A DNA stretch of 61,088 nt from Cognatilysobacter bugurensis (GTDB lineage Bacteria; Pseudomonadota; Gammaproteobacteria; Xanthomonadales; Xanthomonadaceae). Shown here in pieces: positions 36,183 to 46,058 of this stretch. The notes under the pieces were generated by a model. The model saw only the letters and a program-made list of their open reading frames with translations. It was not told where the DNA came from and did no database searches. The translations under genes and the position numbers were made by a program. The DNA is taken from NCBI RefSeq assembly GCF_014652095.1, contig NZ_BMYD01000007.1, forward strand, positions 1 to 61,088, given 5' to 3'. Position 1 is the first letter of the stretch. The number at the start of each line of letters is the position of its first letter.

Positions 36183-36457
36183 GCGGGCTTCCCGTGCAAT
36201 GGCAGCGGCATGGCGTCGTCACGCGCCGGCGCTGGAGCGGGCGGCGGAGCAGTGATCGGCAGCGTCTGCAGAATCTCGCGCGCGGCCGGCAACGCGGCCT
36301 CGGGCACGCACACAGCCACCACGCCGAACAGCGGCAGCTCGCCCATGCCCCCGACCAGCGCCTCGCCTCTCAGGAACACCGGCAGCCCCGCGTCCTCGAG
36401 CGCATGCCGCACGAGGTGCGCATCGATGACGTTCGCCGCTTCGTAGACCACCCTCAT
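36179..36457 (-). CDS. DUF2007 putative signal-transducing protein
   Basis: 92 aa. The conserved DUF2007 core is visible: MRVVYEAANVIDAHLVRHAL, GLPVFLRGEALVGGMGELP and FGVVAVCVPEAALPAAREIL, an alpha-beta fold related to PII-like small proteins. A Pro/Ala-rich tail follows. I start at the MRVVYEAAN methionine because it begins the domain; the longer open frame overlaps the divergent glnS promoter region. It is coupled to gst through an ATGA overlap. The function is unknown. Confidence 0.82.
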   Translation of the reverse strand: MRVVYEAANVIDAHLVRHALEDAGLPVFLRGEALVGGMGELPLFGVVAVCVPEAALPAAREILQTLPITAPPPAPAPARDDAMPLPLHGKPA

Positions 36458-36590
36458 GTGCGCTCCGCGTTGCGAAAGGCCGAGCCGCCACGATACCGGG
36501 GCGCTCCTGCCTCGCGCATGAAGGCACCGCGCAGCCGGCATCGCGGGCGACGGGCTAAACTCGCGGTTTTCCGCACGGCGTCCCCGCGCA

Positions 36591-38345
<1,755 letters not shown>

Positions 38346-38370
38346 CGCCCGCATCGGAGGAGCGCGTTTC

Positions 38371-38856
38371 ATGCATCGCCTGCATCGAATCCTGATGACC
38401 TTGTTGCTCGGCGCATCGCTGGGCGTCGCCGGCTGCGCCGCCCCCGAGCCTGCGGGCCTCGCGGCCGACGCGGCGGCCCCGAGCGCCTCATCGCCGCAGC
38501 CGCCGGTCACGACCACACCAGCGGCCCCGCCGCCGCCCGCACCGACCGGTCCCGCTGTGGACGCGCCGCCGATGAGCGATCCGCTGCCGGCCCAGCGCTT
38601 GTCCGAGACCCCGGCGGGCGATCCGGCCTCCGTGGACCGCAGCTGCCGCACCAGCGCCGATTGCGCGGTCAAGAACGTCGGCAGCTGCTGCGGCTACACG
38701 CCGGCATGCGTCAACGTCAACGCGCAGCCGAACCCCGACGCGGTGCAGGCTCAGTGCGCGAAGCAGGGCATGTCGTCGGTCTGCGGCTTCCAGGAAATCA
38801 GCGCCTGCGAATGCGTGAAGGGCCGCTGTGAGTCCGCTGGCGCCGCGCTGCTCTGA
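38371..38856 (+). CDS. Cysteine-rich lipoprotein with Pro/Ala-rich linker, function unknown
   Basis: 161 aa. The signal peptide has lipobox VAGC (about residue 21), followed by a disordered linker rich in Pro, Ala and Thr (about 25-85) and a compact C-terminal domain with eight cysteines. Cys occur in RSCRTSADCAVKNVGSCCG, TPACVNV, QAQCAKQG, SSVCGFQ and ACECVKGRC. The even number of Cys suggests a disulfide-stabilised periplasmic domain. I do not recognise the family. It sits 25 bp after glnS and 7 bp before the deaminase gene. Confidence 0.75.
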   Translation: MHRLHRILMTLLLGASLGVAGCAAPEPAGLAADAAAPSASSPQPPVTTTPAAPPPPAPTGPAVDAPPMSDPLPAQRLSETPAGDPASVDRSCRTSADCAVKNVGSCCGYTPACVNVNAQPNPDAVQAQCAKQGMSSVCGFQEISACECVKGRCESAGAALL

Positions 38857-38863
38857 GGTGACG

Positions 38864-39439
38864 ATGCTGCTGCAGGCCCAGGTCCATCTCACGTTGCCCG
38901 CATGGGTGCACGACCTCGACACGTCCGGCCCGTTCGACTCCGACGAGGCGAAGGTCGCGTTCGCGATCGACCTCTCTCAACGCAACATCGACGCGGCCAG
39001 CGGCGGCCCGTTCGGCGCCGCGGTGTTCGATGCCGGCGACCGGCTCATCGCGGTCGGCGTGAACCGCGTGCTGCCGCATGCGTGCTCGGTCGCGCACGCC
39101 GAGATGATGGCCTACATGCTCGCGCAGCAGCGCACGCAGCGTGTGCGTCTGAACGAGGACGCGAACGGCGCTTCGGTCGGGCCGATCACGCTGGCCACCT
39201 CCTCGCAGCCGTGTTGCCAGTGCTACGGCGCGACGGTCTGGGCCGGCATCGACCGCCTGCTGATCGGGGCGCGCAGCGAGGACGTCGAGTCGCTGACCGA
39301 ATTCGACGAAGGTCCGCTGCCCGCGGACTGGGCGGGTGAGCTGGAACGCCGCGGAATCGCAGTGGTGCGTGACGTGCTGCGCGACCGCGCCTGCGACGTG
39401 CTGCGGGCCTACGGCCAGCAGGGTGGCCCGTCGTACTGA
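38864..39439 (+). CDS. CMP/dCMP-type nucleoside deaminase
   Basis: 191 aa. The zinc-dependent deaminase motifs are H-A-E in VAHAEMMAYM (His78, Glu80) and PCxxC in SQPCCQCYG (Cys117, Cys120). SGGPFGAAVFDAGDRLIAVG is the usual strand preceding them. It resembles guanine/nucleoside deaminase-like proteins of the cytidine-deaminase superfamily; the substrate is not assignable. The start at MLLQAQVHLTLPAW is just after the lipoprotein stop, suggesting co-transcription. The upstream in-frame ATG lies inside the lipoprotein gene. Confidence 0.85.
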   Translation: MLLQAQVHLTLPAWVHDLDTSGPFDSDEAKVAFAIDLSQRNIDAASGGPFGAAVFDAGDRLIAVGVNRVLPHACSVAHAEMMAYMLAQQRTQRVRLNEDANGASVGPITLATSSQPCCQCYGATVWAGIDRLLIGARSEDVESLTEFDEGPLPADWAGELERRGIAVVRDVLRDRACDVLRAYGQQGGPSY

Positions 39440-39587
39440 TTTACTTCGTTTGTCCTTTGCGAGCTGGCGGGTTGCCGGCTTTTCCGGATTCGCCGCGCCC
39501 GGTCAGCGCGGCGTGCGGGCTGTCGCCTGTCGATGCATCGCGTCGATGCGACCCGCGCCGGAAACACCTACGCGAGGAGAGAAACGC

Positions 39588-41033
39588 ATGACGTTGTCGA
39601 AATGGAGGGTCGCGGCCACCGCGGCGCTCGGTCTGTCGTTCGCAGGCGCGGCGCACGCCGGCCAGCCGTCGACGGTCAACCAGTGGAACCAGGCGCTGCT
39701 GCAGGCGATCTCGGTCAGGAGCACCCCCCCGACGATCGCGTCGCGCGCGCTCGCGGTGACGCACACCTGCATGTTCGACGCCTGGGCCGCGTACAACGTC
39801 GGCGCACGCGGCACGCAGTTCGGCACGCACCTGCGCCGTCCGCGCAGCGAGCACACGCTCGACAACAAGCGTGCCGCGGTGAGCCACGCGGCCTACCGGG
39901 CCGCGATCGACCTGTTCCCCAGCGAGAAGCCGCGCTTCGAGGCGCTGCTGCGCAAGTTCGGGCACCGCCCGGACCTCGCCAACGATGACCCGCGCACCCC
40001 GGCCGGCATTGCGAACATCGCCTGCGGCGAAGTGCTCGAGGCCCGCCACCGCGACGGCTCGAACCAACTCGGCGAGCACGGCGGGGTGCCGTACGGCGAC
40101 ACCACCGGCTACACGCCGGTGAACTCCGAAACCGAACTGCGCGACCCGAACCGCTGGCAGCCGCTGCGCGTGCCCACGTACGACGGCAAGTCCACGTACG
40201 TGCAGAAGTTCCTGACGCCGCAGTGGGGCTGGATCAAGCCGTTCGCGCTGCGCCCGTACCACAGCTACGGCCTCAAGGCTCCGCCGAAGTACGGCAGCGC
40301 CGAGTACGCGGCCGAGACGCGTGAACTCGTCGAGCTCAGCGAAAAGCTGACCGACCGGCAGAAGGTCATCGCCGAGTACTGGGCGAACGGCCCGTTCTCG
40401 GTGACCCCGCCCGGCCACTGGAATATGTTTGCGCAGTGGGTGTCCAAGCGCGATCGCATCGGCCTGGACGGCGACGTCAAGCTGTTCTTCGCGCTCAACA
40501 ACGCGATGATGGACGCGGGCATTTTCGCGTGGCGCAGCAAGGTCGAGCTCGACTACGTGCGCCCGATCACCGCGGTCCGCACGCTCTACAAGGGCCAGCA
40601 GATCCGCGCCTGGGGCGGCTACGGCAAGGGCACGCGCACGATCGCGGGCGAGCACTGGACGCCGTACCAGCCGCCGTATGCGATCACGCCGCCGTTCGCG
40701 GAATGCGTCTCCGGCCACAGCACCTTCAGCGCCGCGGCGTCGGAAGTGCTGCGGCGTTTCACGCGCAGCGATCGCTTCGGCTATTCGGTCACGGTGCCGG
40801 CCGGGCAGTCGGCCGCCGAGCCCGGACTCGTGCCGGCGCGCGACACCACGCTCGCGTGGACCACGTTCTCGCAGGCGGCGGATGAAGCGGGCATGTCGCG
40901 CCGCTGGGGCGGCATCCACTTCTCGATCGGCGACCTCGAGGGCCGTCGCGTCGGACGCGTGATCGGCCAGCAGGCGTGGCACAAGGCGCATTCGCACTTC
41001 GGCGGTGCGCCGCACGGACGCCGCGGGCGCTGA
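39588..41033 (+). CDS. Secreted vanadium-haloperoxidase-like / PAP2-superfamily protein
   Basis: 481 aa with a signal peptide (about 1-24, GAAHA-GQ). The three oxyanion-binding motifs of the vanadate haloperoxidase/acid phosphatase superfamily are in order: K-x6-RP (Lys318 to Pro326, SKVELDYVRPI), the SGH motif (Ser375-His377, ECVSGHSTFSAAA), and SR-x5-H (Ser437 to His444, MSRRWGGIHFSIGD). The last His would bind vanadate or be phosphorylated. Whether it is a haloperoxidase or a phosphatase cannot be settled from motifs. It is probably monocistronic, with 148 bp upstream. Confidence 0.85.
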   Translation: MTLSKWRVAATAALGLSFAGAAHAGQPSTVNQWNQALLQAISVRSTPPTIASRALAVTHTCMFDAWAAYNVGARGTQFGTHLRRPRSEHTLDNKRAAVSHAAYRAAIDLFPSEKPRFEALLRKFGHRPDLANDDPRTPAGIANIACGEVLEARHRDGSNQLGEHGGVPYGDTTGYTPVNSETELRDPNRWQPLRVPTYDGKSTYVQKFLTPQWGWIKPFALRPYHSYGLKAPPKYGSAEYAAETRELVELSEKLTDRQKVIAEYWANGPFSVTPPGHWNMFAQWVSKRDRIGLDGDVKLFFALNNAMMDAGIFAWRSKVELDYVRPITAVRTLYKGQQIRAWGGYGKGTRTIAGEHWTPYQPPYAITPPFAECVSGHSTFSAAASEVLRRFTRSDRFGYSVTVPAGQSAAEPGLVPARDTTLAWTTFSQAADEAGMSRRWGGIHFSIGDLEGRRVGRVIGQQAWHKAHSHFGGAPHGRRGR

Positions 41034-41133
41034 CACGTTACACGGACCGGCGCCGCGCGCGCCGGTCCACTTTGCCGGCGCGATCCCCGACAATGCCGGC
41101 CCGGCCCCGACGCCGCCGAGTTCCGGATCGACC

Positions 41134-42207
41134 ATGCCCACTCCCCGCGTCGGCGACGCCCTGCTCTGCTACTGCCGCGCCGGCTTCGAACCGGAGCTCG
41201 CGGCCGAGCTCACCGAACGCGCCGCCCTAACCGGCTTTGCCGGTTATGCACGCACCGAACGCGGCAGCGGCTATGTCGAATTCATGTCCGACGATGCAGC
41301 GCAGCTTTCGCGGGCGCTGCCGTTCCCACAGCTGATTTTCGCGCGCCAGAAGCTGCTGCGCTTCGCCGACCTGCGCGGCCTTCCGGCCCACGACCGCATC
41401 ACGCCGCTGCTTGCCGCGCTCGAGGCCTCGGGCGCATCGAAGCCGTTCGGCGCCCTTCAGGTCGAGCATCCCGAGTCCGATGAGACCAAGCCGCTCGCCG
41501 CGCTCGCCCGCAGCTTCGGCAACGCCCTGCGGCCGGCGCTGCGCAAAGCCGGCTGGCTGACACCGCAGGACGGCGACCATCGCCAGCGCCTGCATGTCGT
41601 GTTTCTCGCCGGCGACCGTGTGCTGCTGGCCGCGGCGAACCCGCATGACAGCTCGGAGTGGTCGTCCGGCATCCCGCGCCTGCGCACGCACCCGAGCGCA
41701 CCGAGCCGGTCGGCCCTGAAGCTTGAGGAAGCGCTGCTGACGCTGCTGGATCACGACGAGCGCCAAGCCCTGGTGCGCGACAACATGCAGGCCGCCGACC
41801 TGGGCGCCGCGCCCGGCGGCTGGACCTGGGTGCTGATGCGCAACGGCATGAAGGTCACCTCCGTCGACAACGGCCCCCTGCAACAAGCCCTGCTCGACAG
41901 CGGCCGCGTCGACCACCTGCGCGCGGACGGCTTCAGCTGGCAGCCCAAGCGCCGGCTCGACTGGATGGTGTGCGACATGGTCGAGCAGCCCCGCCGCGTC
42001 GCCGAGCGCATGGCCACGTGGATGCGCGAAGAGTGGTGCCGCTACGCGATTTTCAATCTCAAGCTGCCGATGAAAAAGCGCTGGGACGAAACCCGCCTGT
42101 GCCTGGAACTGTTCGAGCGCCAGGCCGGCCGGCCGTTGACCGTGCGCGCGCGGCAGCTCTACCACGACCGGGAAGAGATCACCGTGCTGGCACTGCCCGC
42201 GGATTGA
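41134..42207 (+). CDS. rlmM: 23S rRNA (cytidine-2'-O)-methyltransferase RlmM
   Basis: 357 aa. It methylates the ribose of C2498 (E. coli numbering) in 23S rRNA. The N-terminal THUMP-like part (LLCYCRAGFEPELAAELTER) precedes a Rossmann methyltransferase with SAM motif MQAADLGAAPGGWTWVLM, DWMVCDMVEQPRRVA and FNLKLPMKKRWDE, supplying the K-D-K-E type residues. The start at MPTPRVGDALLC matches the family. About 100 bp upstream separate it from the haloperoxidase-like gene. Confidence 0.95.
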   Translation: MPTPRVGDALLCYCRAGFEPELAAELTERAALTGFAGYARTERGSGYVEFMSDDAAQLSRALPFPQLIFARQKLLRFADLRGLPAHDRITPLLAALEASGASKPFGALQVEHPESDETKPLAALARSFGNALRPALRKAGWLTPQDGDHRQRLHVVFLAGDRVLLAAANPHDSSEWSSGIPRLRTHPSAPSRSALKLEEALLTLLDHDERQALVRDNMQAADLGAAPGGWTWVLMRNGMKVTSVDNGPLQQALLDSGRVDHLRADGFSWQPKRRLDWMVCDMVEQPRRVAERMATWMREEWCRYAIFNLKLPMKKRWDETRLCLELFERQAGRPLTVRARQLYHDREEITVLALPAD

Positions 42208-42415
42208 CGCCGGCGCGAGCAGTGATGCGTGTCCTGTCGTTCGGCTGATCCGTCCGCCGACGCCGTCAATTTGCGAAAGGCGCCGCCCGCCGTGGGCCCT
42301 GTCGTCACGCAGCGCGGCTCGGTCGCCGCACCGGCGCGCCCTGGGCTGCCGGACGCGGCTGCTCGCTAGCCCGCCGCAGCCACCCGACCGTGCGTCGACG
42401 CCTCAACCCACGAGG

Positions 42416-43609
42416 CTAGAGCCCCGCCGCATGCCGCCACAGCGCGTGCGTGAGCGGCGGGAGCCGACCGGCGAGCCCGAGCAAGGGCCCGCGCATCAGC
42501 GTGGGCACGGGCGCGTCGTTTGAGAACAGGCGGTTGATCGCATCGAATGCATGCGCCGACAGCGCATTCTCGCTGCGGCACTCGCGCGCCCAACGACGCA
42601 ACCGCGCATCAAGCGCGACCCCGTCCCGCAGCGCGTCTACGCCCACTAGGCGGCGGAGCCGCGCGACATCACGCAAGCCGAGGTTCACGCCCTGCCCCGC
42701 AAGCGGGTGCACAACGTGCGCCGCATCGCCGACCAGCACCACGCGCCCGGCACGCGGCGAGGCGAGCTGCCGCTTCAGGGCAAACACGGCGCGGTCGGAT
42801 GCCAGCGTCGCCGCACCGAGGCGACCGGCGAACGCATGTTCGAATTCACGCGCGAATGCCTTCTCGTCGAGTCCATGCACGCGCGTCGCCTCGTCGCTCG
42901 GCAGTGTCCAGACGATCGAACCGCGGTGACCGCGCGGCGCATCCGGCACGTCCGCAAACGGCAACAGCGCGAGCGGGCCGGTCGGCAGGAAGCGCTGCCA
43001 GCACGTCGCCTCGTGCGGCAGCTCGGTGTCGACGTAGGCGACGAGCCCGTGCTGCGAGTAGTCGTGCGTTTGGGCCTCGATGGCCGCGAGCTCGCGCAGG
43101 CCGGAGCCGGCACCATCGGCCGCGACGACGAGGCGCGCGCGCAACGTGCGGCCGCTTTCAAGTTCGAGCGCAGCGCCCTGTTCGTCCTGCGTCAGCCCGA
43201 TCACGCGCTCAGGGCACTGCACGTCGACGCCGGCCGCCGGCAGTGCATGCCAGAGGCGGTCGACCAGCAGCGCGTGCTCGACGATCCAGCCGAGCTCGCG
43301 GCGCGCGAACGCGTCGGCGTCGAAGGCAAGCTCGCGGCCACCTGCAGCATCCCACACGCGCATCGCGCGGTACGGCTGTGCACGCGTGTCGCGGATCGAA
43401 GCCCACGCGCCGAGAGACTCGAGCTGCGCCGCGTTGTCCGGCGCAAACGCATAGACGCGCAGGTCCGGCGCATCGGCGCGCCACGGCGCAGGCGGCTGCG
43501 CTTCGACGAGTGCGACCTGTGCGCCGTCGCGGGCCAGCCCGAGCGCAGCCGCAGCGCCGACGACGCCGGCGCCCACGACCACCGCGTCGAGCGATTCGCG
43601 CCGGCTCAT
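42416..43609 (-). CDS. FAD-dependent 2-octaprenylphenol-type hydroxylase (UbiH/UbiI/VisC family)
   Basis: 397 aa flavin monooxygenase of ubiquinone biosynthesis. The dinucleotide motif is DAVVVGAGVVGAAAALGLA, the second FAD motif VVLVGDAAHVVHPLAGQGVN, and VVAADGAGSGLRELA is the DG motif. It is the second of two tandem Ubi monooxygenases and overlaps ubiH by ATGA. By comparison it is probably the UbiI/VisC or UbiF/Coq7-replacing paralogue; the ring position it hydroxylates cannot be told. I start at MSRRESLDAVVVG. Confidence 0.88.
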   Translation of the reverse strand: MSRRESLDAVVVGAGVVGAAAALGLARDGAQVALVEAQPPAPWRADAPDLRVYAFAPDNAAQLESLGAWASIRDTRAQPYRAMRVWDAAGGRELAFDADAFARRELGWIVEHALLVDRLWHALPAAGVDVQCPERVIGLTQDEQGAALELESGRTLRARLVVAADGAGSGLRELAAIEAQTHDYSQHGLVAYVDTELPHEATCWQRFLPTGPLALLPFADVPDAPRGHRGSIVWTLPSDEATRVHGLDEKAFAREFEHAFAGRLGAATLASDRAVFALKRQLASPRAGRVVLVGDAAHVVHPLAGQGVNLGLRDVARLRRLVGVDALRDGVALDARLRRWARECRSENALSAHAFDAINRLFSNDAPVPTLMRGPLLGLAGRLPPLTHALWRHAAGL

Positions 43610-44832
43610 GCCGGCCCCCGGCACAGGGCAGGAACGCGGCCGCGATAGCCCATCGCACCGCCGACGACCGCGGCCTGCAGCGACGGCACCAGCGCAGCGG
43701 CAATCAGGCCGGCGCCTCGCATCGGCCGCATCCACGGCTCGTCGCGCGAGGTCAGCCGCACGAGGCCGTCACTGAACGCGAGCGTGCGGGCGCGGTCGTC
43801 TTCGCGACGGACGCGGTAGGCGTTAAGCGTCGACGGGGCGCCGGCATCGAAGTTCGCATCCAGCGCCCCGGTGCACAGCTCCGCAAGTGTGAGCGCGTCT
43901 CGCAGGCCGAGGTTGAAGCCCTGCGCCCCGATCGGGTGCACGGCCTGCGCGGCGTTGCCGACCAGCACCGCGCGCGGCGCGGTCAGCGCATCGGCAACGA
44001 CACGTCGCACCGCATACGCGTTGCGCGGGCCGCACGACACAAAGCGGCCGACACGCCATCCGAACGCGTCCTGAGCGCGCGCCAGGAACGCCGCCTCGTC
44101 GAGCGCGGCCACGGCCTCAGCCTCGGCCTGCGGCACCGCATGCACGAGCCCGAAATGCCGGTCCCCACGGGGGAGCAACGCGGTCGGCCCGTCCGCGCCG
44201 AAGCGCTCGTACGCCGTGCCATCCGGCGCCTGCGACGCGCGCAGCCGCGTCACGAACAGCGTCTGCCCGTAGTCATGGACGGCCGCGTCGATCTCCAGCG
44301 CCCGGCGCACGGCGCTGTCGGTACCGTCGGCACCCACGAGCAAACGCGTGCGCAGCGTTCGTGCACCCGCCCCGTCTTCGATATGAACCTCGCGCAGGTC
44401 GGCATCGCAGGTCGTGCCGATGAACCGCGCGGGTCGGTGTCGGCCCAGGCGCGGAAGCTCGCGCAGCCGCGCTTCGAGCGCCTCGCCCAGGTCGCGTGCG
44501 ACGACGACGCGCCCGAACTCGCGTCGCCCGTAATCCGACGCGCGCAGCACCGCCCGGCCAAAGTCCCCGGCGCGGCTCACGTGAATGCGCTCGATCGGAC
44601 CGGCCGGTGCACGCAGATGGCGCATCACGCCGAGCGCATCGAGCGCGTGGACGGTTGCTTCCGCGAAGCTCAGGTTCCGCTCGTCGAACACCGCCGGCAG
44701 CGCGCCGGGCGGCGCGGCCTCGACGAGTGCGACATCGAGCCCGCTCGCATCGAGCGCGATCGCGAGGCTCGCGCCGACGAGCCCGCCTCCCACGATGACG
44801 ATGTCGTGCACCGTCGTGTCCGCTGCATCCAT
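43606..44832 (-). CDS. ubiH: 2-octaprenyl-6-methoxyphenol hydroxylase
   Basis: 408 aa. FAD motif DIVIVGGGLVGASLAIALDA, DG motif LLVGADGTDSAVRRAL, and third motif VLVGNAAQAVHPIGAQGFNL. The GNAA variant (instead of GDAA) and HPI-x-x-QGFNLG are typical of UbiH, which hydroxylates C-4 of the ubiquinone precursor ring. The start is ATG of MDAADTTVHDIVIVGGG, 86 bp from the divergent btuN-like gene. The downstream paralogue overlaps by 4 nt, so the two hydroxylases are translationally coupled. Confidence 0.9.
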   Translation of the reverse strand: MDAADTTVHDIVIVGGGLVGASLAIALDASGLDVALVEAAPPGALPAVFDERNLSFAEATVHALDALGVMRHLRAPAGPIERIHVSRAGDFGRAVLRASDYGRREFGRVVVARDLGEALEARLRELPRLGRHRPARFIGTTCDADLREVHIEDGAGARTLRTRLLVGADGTDSAVRRALEIDAAVHDYGQTLFVTRLRASQAPDGTAYERFGADGPTALLPRGDRHFGLVHAVPQAEAEAVAALDEAAFLARAQDAFGWRVGRFVSCGPRNAYAVRRVVADALTAPRAVLVGNAAQAVHPIGAQGFNLGLRDALTLAELCTGALDANFDAGAPSTLNAYRVRREDDRARTLAFSDGLVRLTSRDEPWMRPMRGAGLIAAALVPSLQAAVVGGAMGYRGRVPALCRGPA

Positions 44833-44867
44833 GGCTCGATGATACGGCCTCGCCGCGAGCACTCCGC

Positions 44868-44873
44868 TAGAAT
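44868..44873 (+). promoter_or_regulatory. Putative -10 element of the btuN-pduO operon
   Basis: TAGAAT in CCGCTAGAATGCCGG, 45 nt before the ATG, in the 86-bp space shared with divergent ubiH. It shares an 11-nt core (CCGCTAGAATG) with the elements before hemA and sufT. The -35 is not evident. Confidence 0.5.
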
Positions 44874-44918
44874 GCCGGGCTCTTGCCGCCGCGCCGCCTG
44901 CCGCACCCGGAGCACCGA

Positions 44919-45503
44919 ATGAGTCCCATCGTCCAGCGAACCCTGATCCTGACCCTGCTCGCCCTGACGATGGCGGCCACCCGTGGGGCCCATTTCGGCC
45001 CGCTGCCCGACGCATCGTGGGCGGTGTTCTTCATCGGCGGCTTCTACCTGTCCACATGGACACGGTGGGCGTTCCCCGCGCTGATGGCGCTCGCCGTCGC
45101 GGTCGACTACGTGGTGATGACACGCAGCGGCGCGAGCTTCTGGCAGCACTACTGCGTCTCGCCCGCGTACTGGTGCCTGATCCCCGCGTACTTCTCGATG
45201 TGGGCCGGCGGCCTGTGGCTGCAGCGTCGCAAGGTTGCCCTCGACCTGCGCTCGCTCGGCCTGCTCGCCGTAAGCCTCGTCGCGTCGGCCGTGGTCTGCC
45301 AGCTCATCAGCCAGGGCAGCTTCTATTGGTTCTCCAGCGCCGTCGCCGAGCCCACGCTCGCCGGCTGGTGGGCGAACTACATCCAGTGGCTCGGCCCGTA
45401 CATGCTGACGGCCGCCAAGTACACGGCCATCGCCGCGGGTCTGCACGCGGTCGCGCTGCAGGCCGCGCGCCTGCGTGGCGTCTCCAGCACGCGCGCCGCC
45501 TGA
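44919..45503 (+). CDS. BtuN-like membrane protein, putative component of B12 uptake
   Basis: 194 aa with about five TM segments. The N-terminus TLILTLLALTMAATRGAHFG then PLPDASWAVFFIGGFYL, and later YCVSPAYWCLIPAYFSMW, resemble the BtuN family that co-occurs with vitamin B12 transport and salvage genes. The next gene, overlapping by TGATG, is a cobalamin adenosyltransferase, which supports a corrinoid role. The 86-bp upstream region is too short for a full cobalamin riboswitch. Function is inferred from context and family resemblance. Confidence 0.72.
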   Translation: MSPIVQRTLILTLLALTMAATRGAHFGPLPDASWAVFFIGGFYLSTWTRWAFPALMALAVAVDYVVMTRSGASFWQHYCVSPAYWCLIPAYFSMWAGGLWLQRRKVALDLRSLGLLAVSLVASAVVCQLISQGSFYWFSSAVAEPTLAGWWANYIQWLGPYMLTAAKYTAIAAGLHAVALQAARLRGVSSTRAA

Positions 45504-46057
45504 TGGGCAACCGGCTCTCGAAGATCTACACGCGCACCGGCGACGACGGCTCGACCGGCCTCGGCGACGGCAGCCGCGTCGGCAAGGATTCGCTGCGCGT
45601 GGACGCCTACGGAACCGTCGACGAGGCGAACTCGACGATCGGCCTCGTGCTCGCGAGTGACGTACCCGACGACGTGCGCACGCTGCTCACCGCCGTGCAG
45701 CACCAGCTGTTCGACCTCGGCGGCGAGCTGTGCATTCCTGGCCACGCAGCGATTTTCGATGCCGACATCGAACGCCTCGAGCAGCATCTCGACGCATTCA
45801 ACGATCCGCTGCCGCCGCTGAAGGACTTCATCCTCCCCGGCGGCGGCGAAGCCGCGGCGCGCTGCCACATCGCGCGCACCGTGGTGCGGCGCGCCGAGCG
45901 CGATGCGGTCGCGCTCTCGCGCGTCGAGCCCGTGCGCCCCGAGGCGATCCGCTACCTCAACCGCTTGTCCGATCTGCTTTTCGTGCTGGCCCGCGTGCTC
46001 GCCCGCGTGAGCGGACACGGCGAAGTGCTTTGGAATCACGAACGCCGCAAGGCCTGA
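45503..46057 (+). CDS. pduO: Corrinoid adenosyltransferase, PduO type
   Basis: 184 aa. It transfers adenosyl from ATP to cob(I)alamin, making coenzyme B12. The PduO-type N-terminal KIYTRTGDDGSTGLGDGSRV (ATP-binding) is followed by RVDAYGTVDEANSTIGL. The C-terminal GGGEAAARCHIARTVVRRAE and IRYLNRLSDLLFVLAR carry the corrinoid-binding Arg/Phe region. The ATG shares a base with the stop of the BtuN-like gene (TGATG). The HDAC-like gene follows after 1 nt, so all three are probably one operon. Confidence 0.95.
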   Translation: MGNRLSKIYTRTGDDGSTGLGDGSRVGKDSLRVDAYGTVDEANSTIGLVLASDVPDDVRTLLTAVQHQLFDLGGELCIPGHAAIFDADIERLEQHLDAFNDPLPPLKDFILPGGGEAAARCHIARTVVRRAERDAVALSRVEPVRPEAIRYLNRLSDLLFVLARVLARVSGHGEVLWNHERRKA

Positions 46058-46058
46058 C

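Noticed and set aside
42208-42415. Small gene or RNA in the gap between rlmM and the Ubi monooxygenase
   Set aside because: No coding pattern, hairpin with T-run or tRNA-like fold was found; I see nothing in it.
44833-44918. Cobalamin riboswitch upstream of the BtuN-like gene
   Set aside because: Only 86 bp are available and no B12-box-like sequence is visible.
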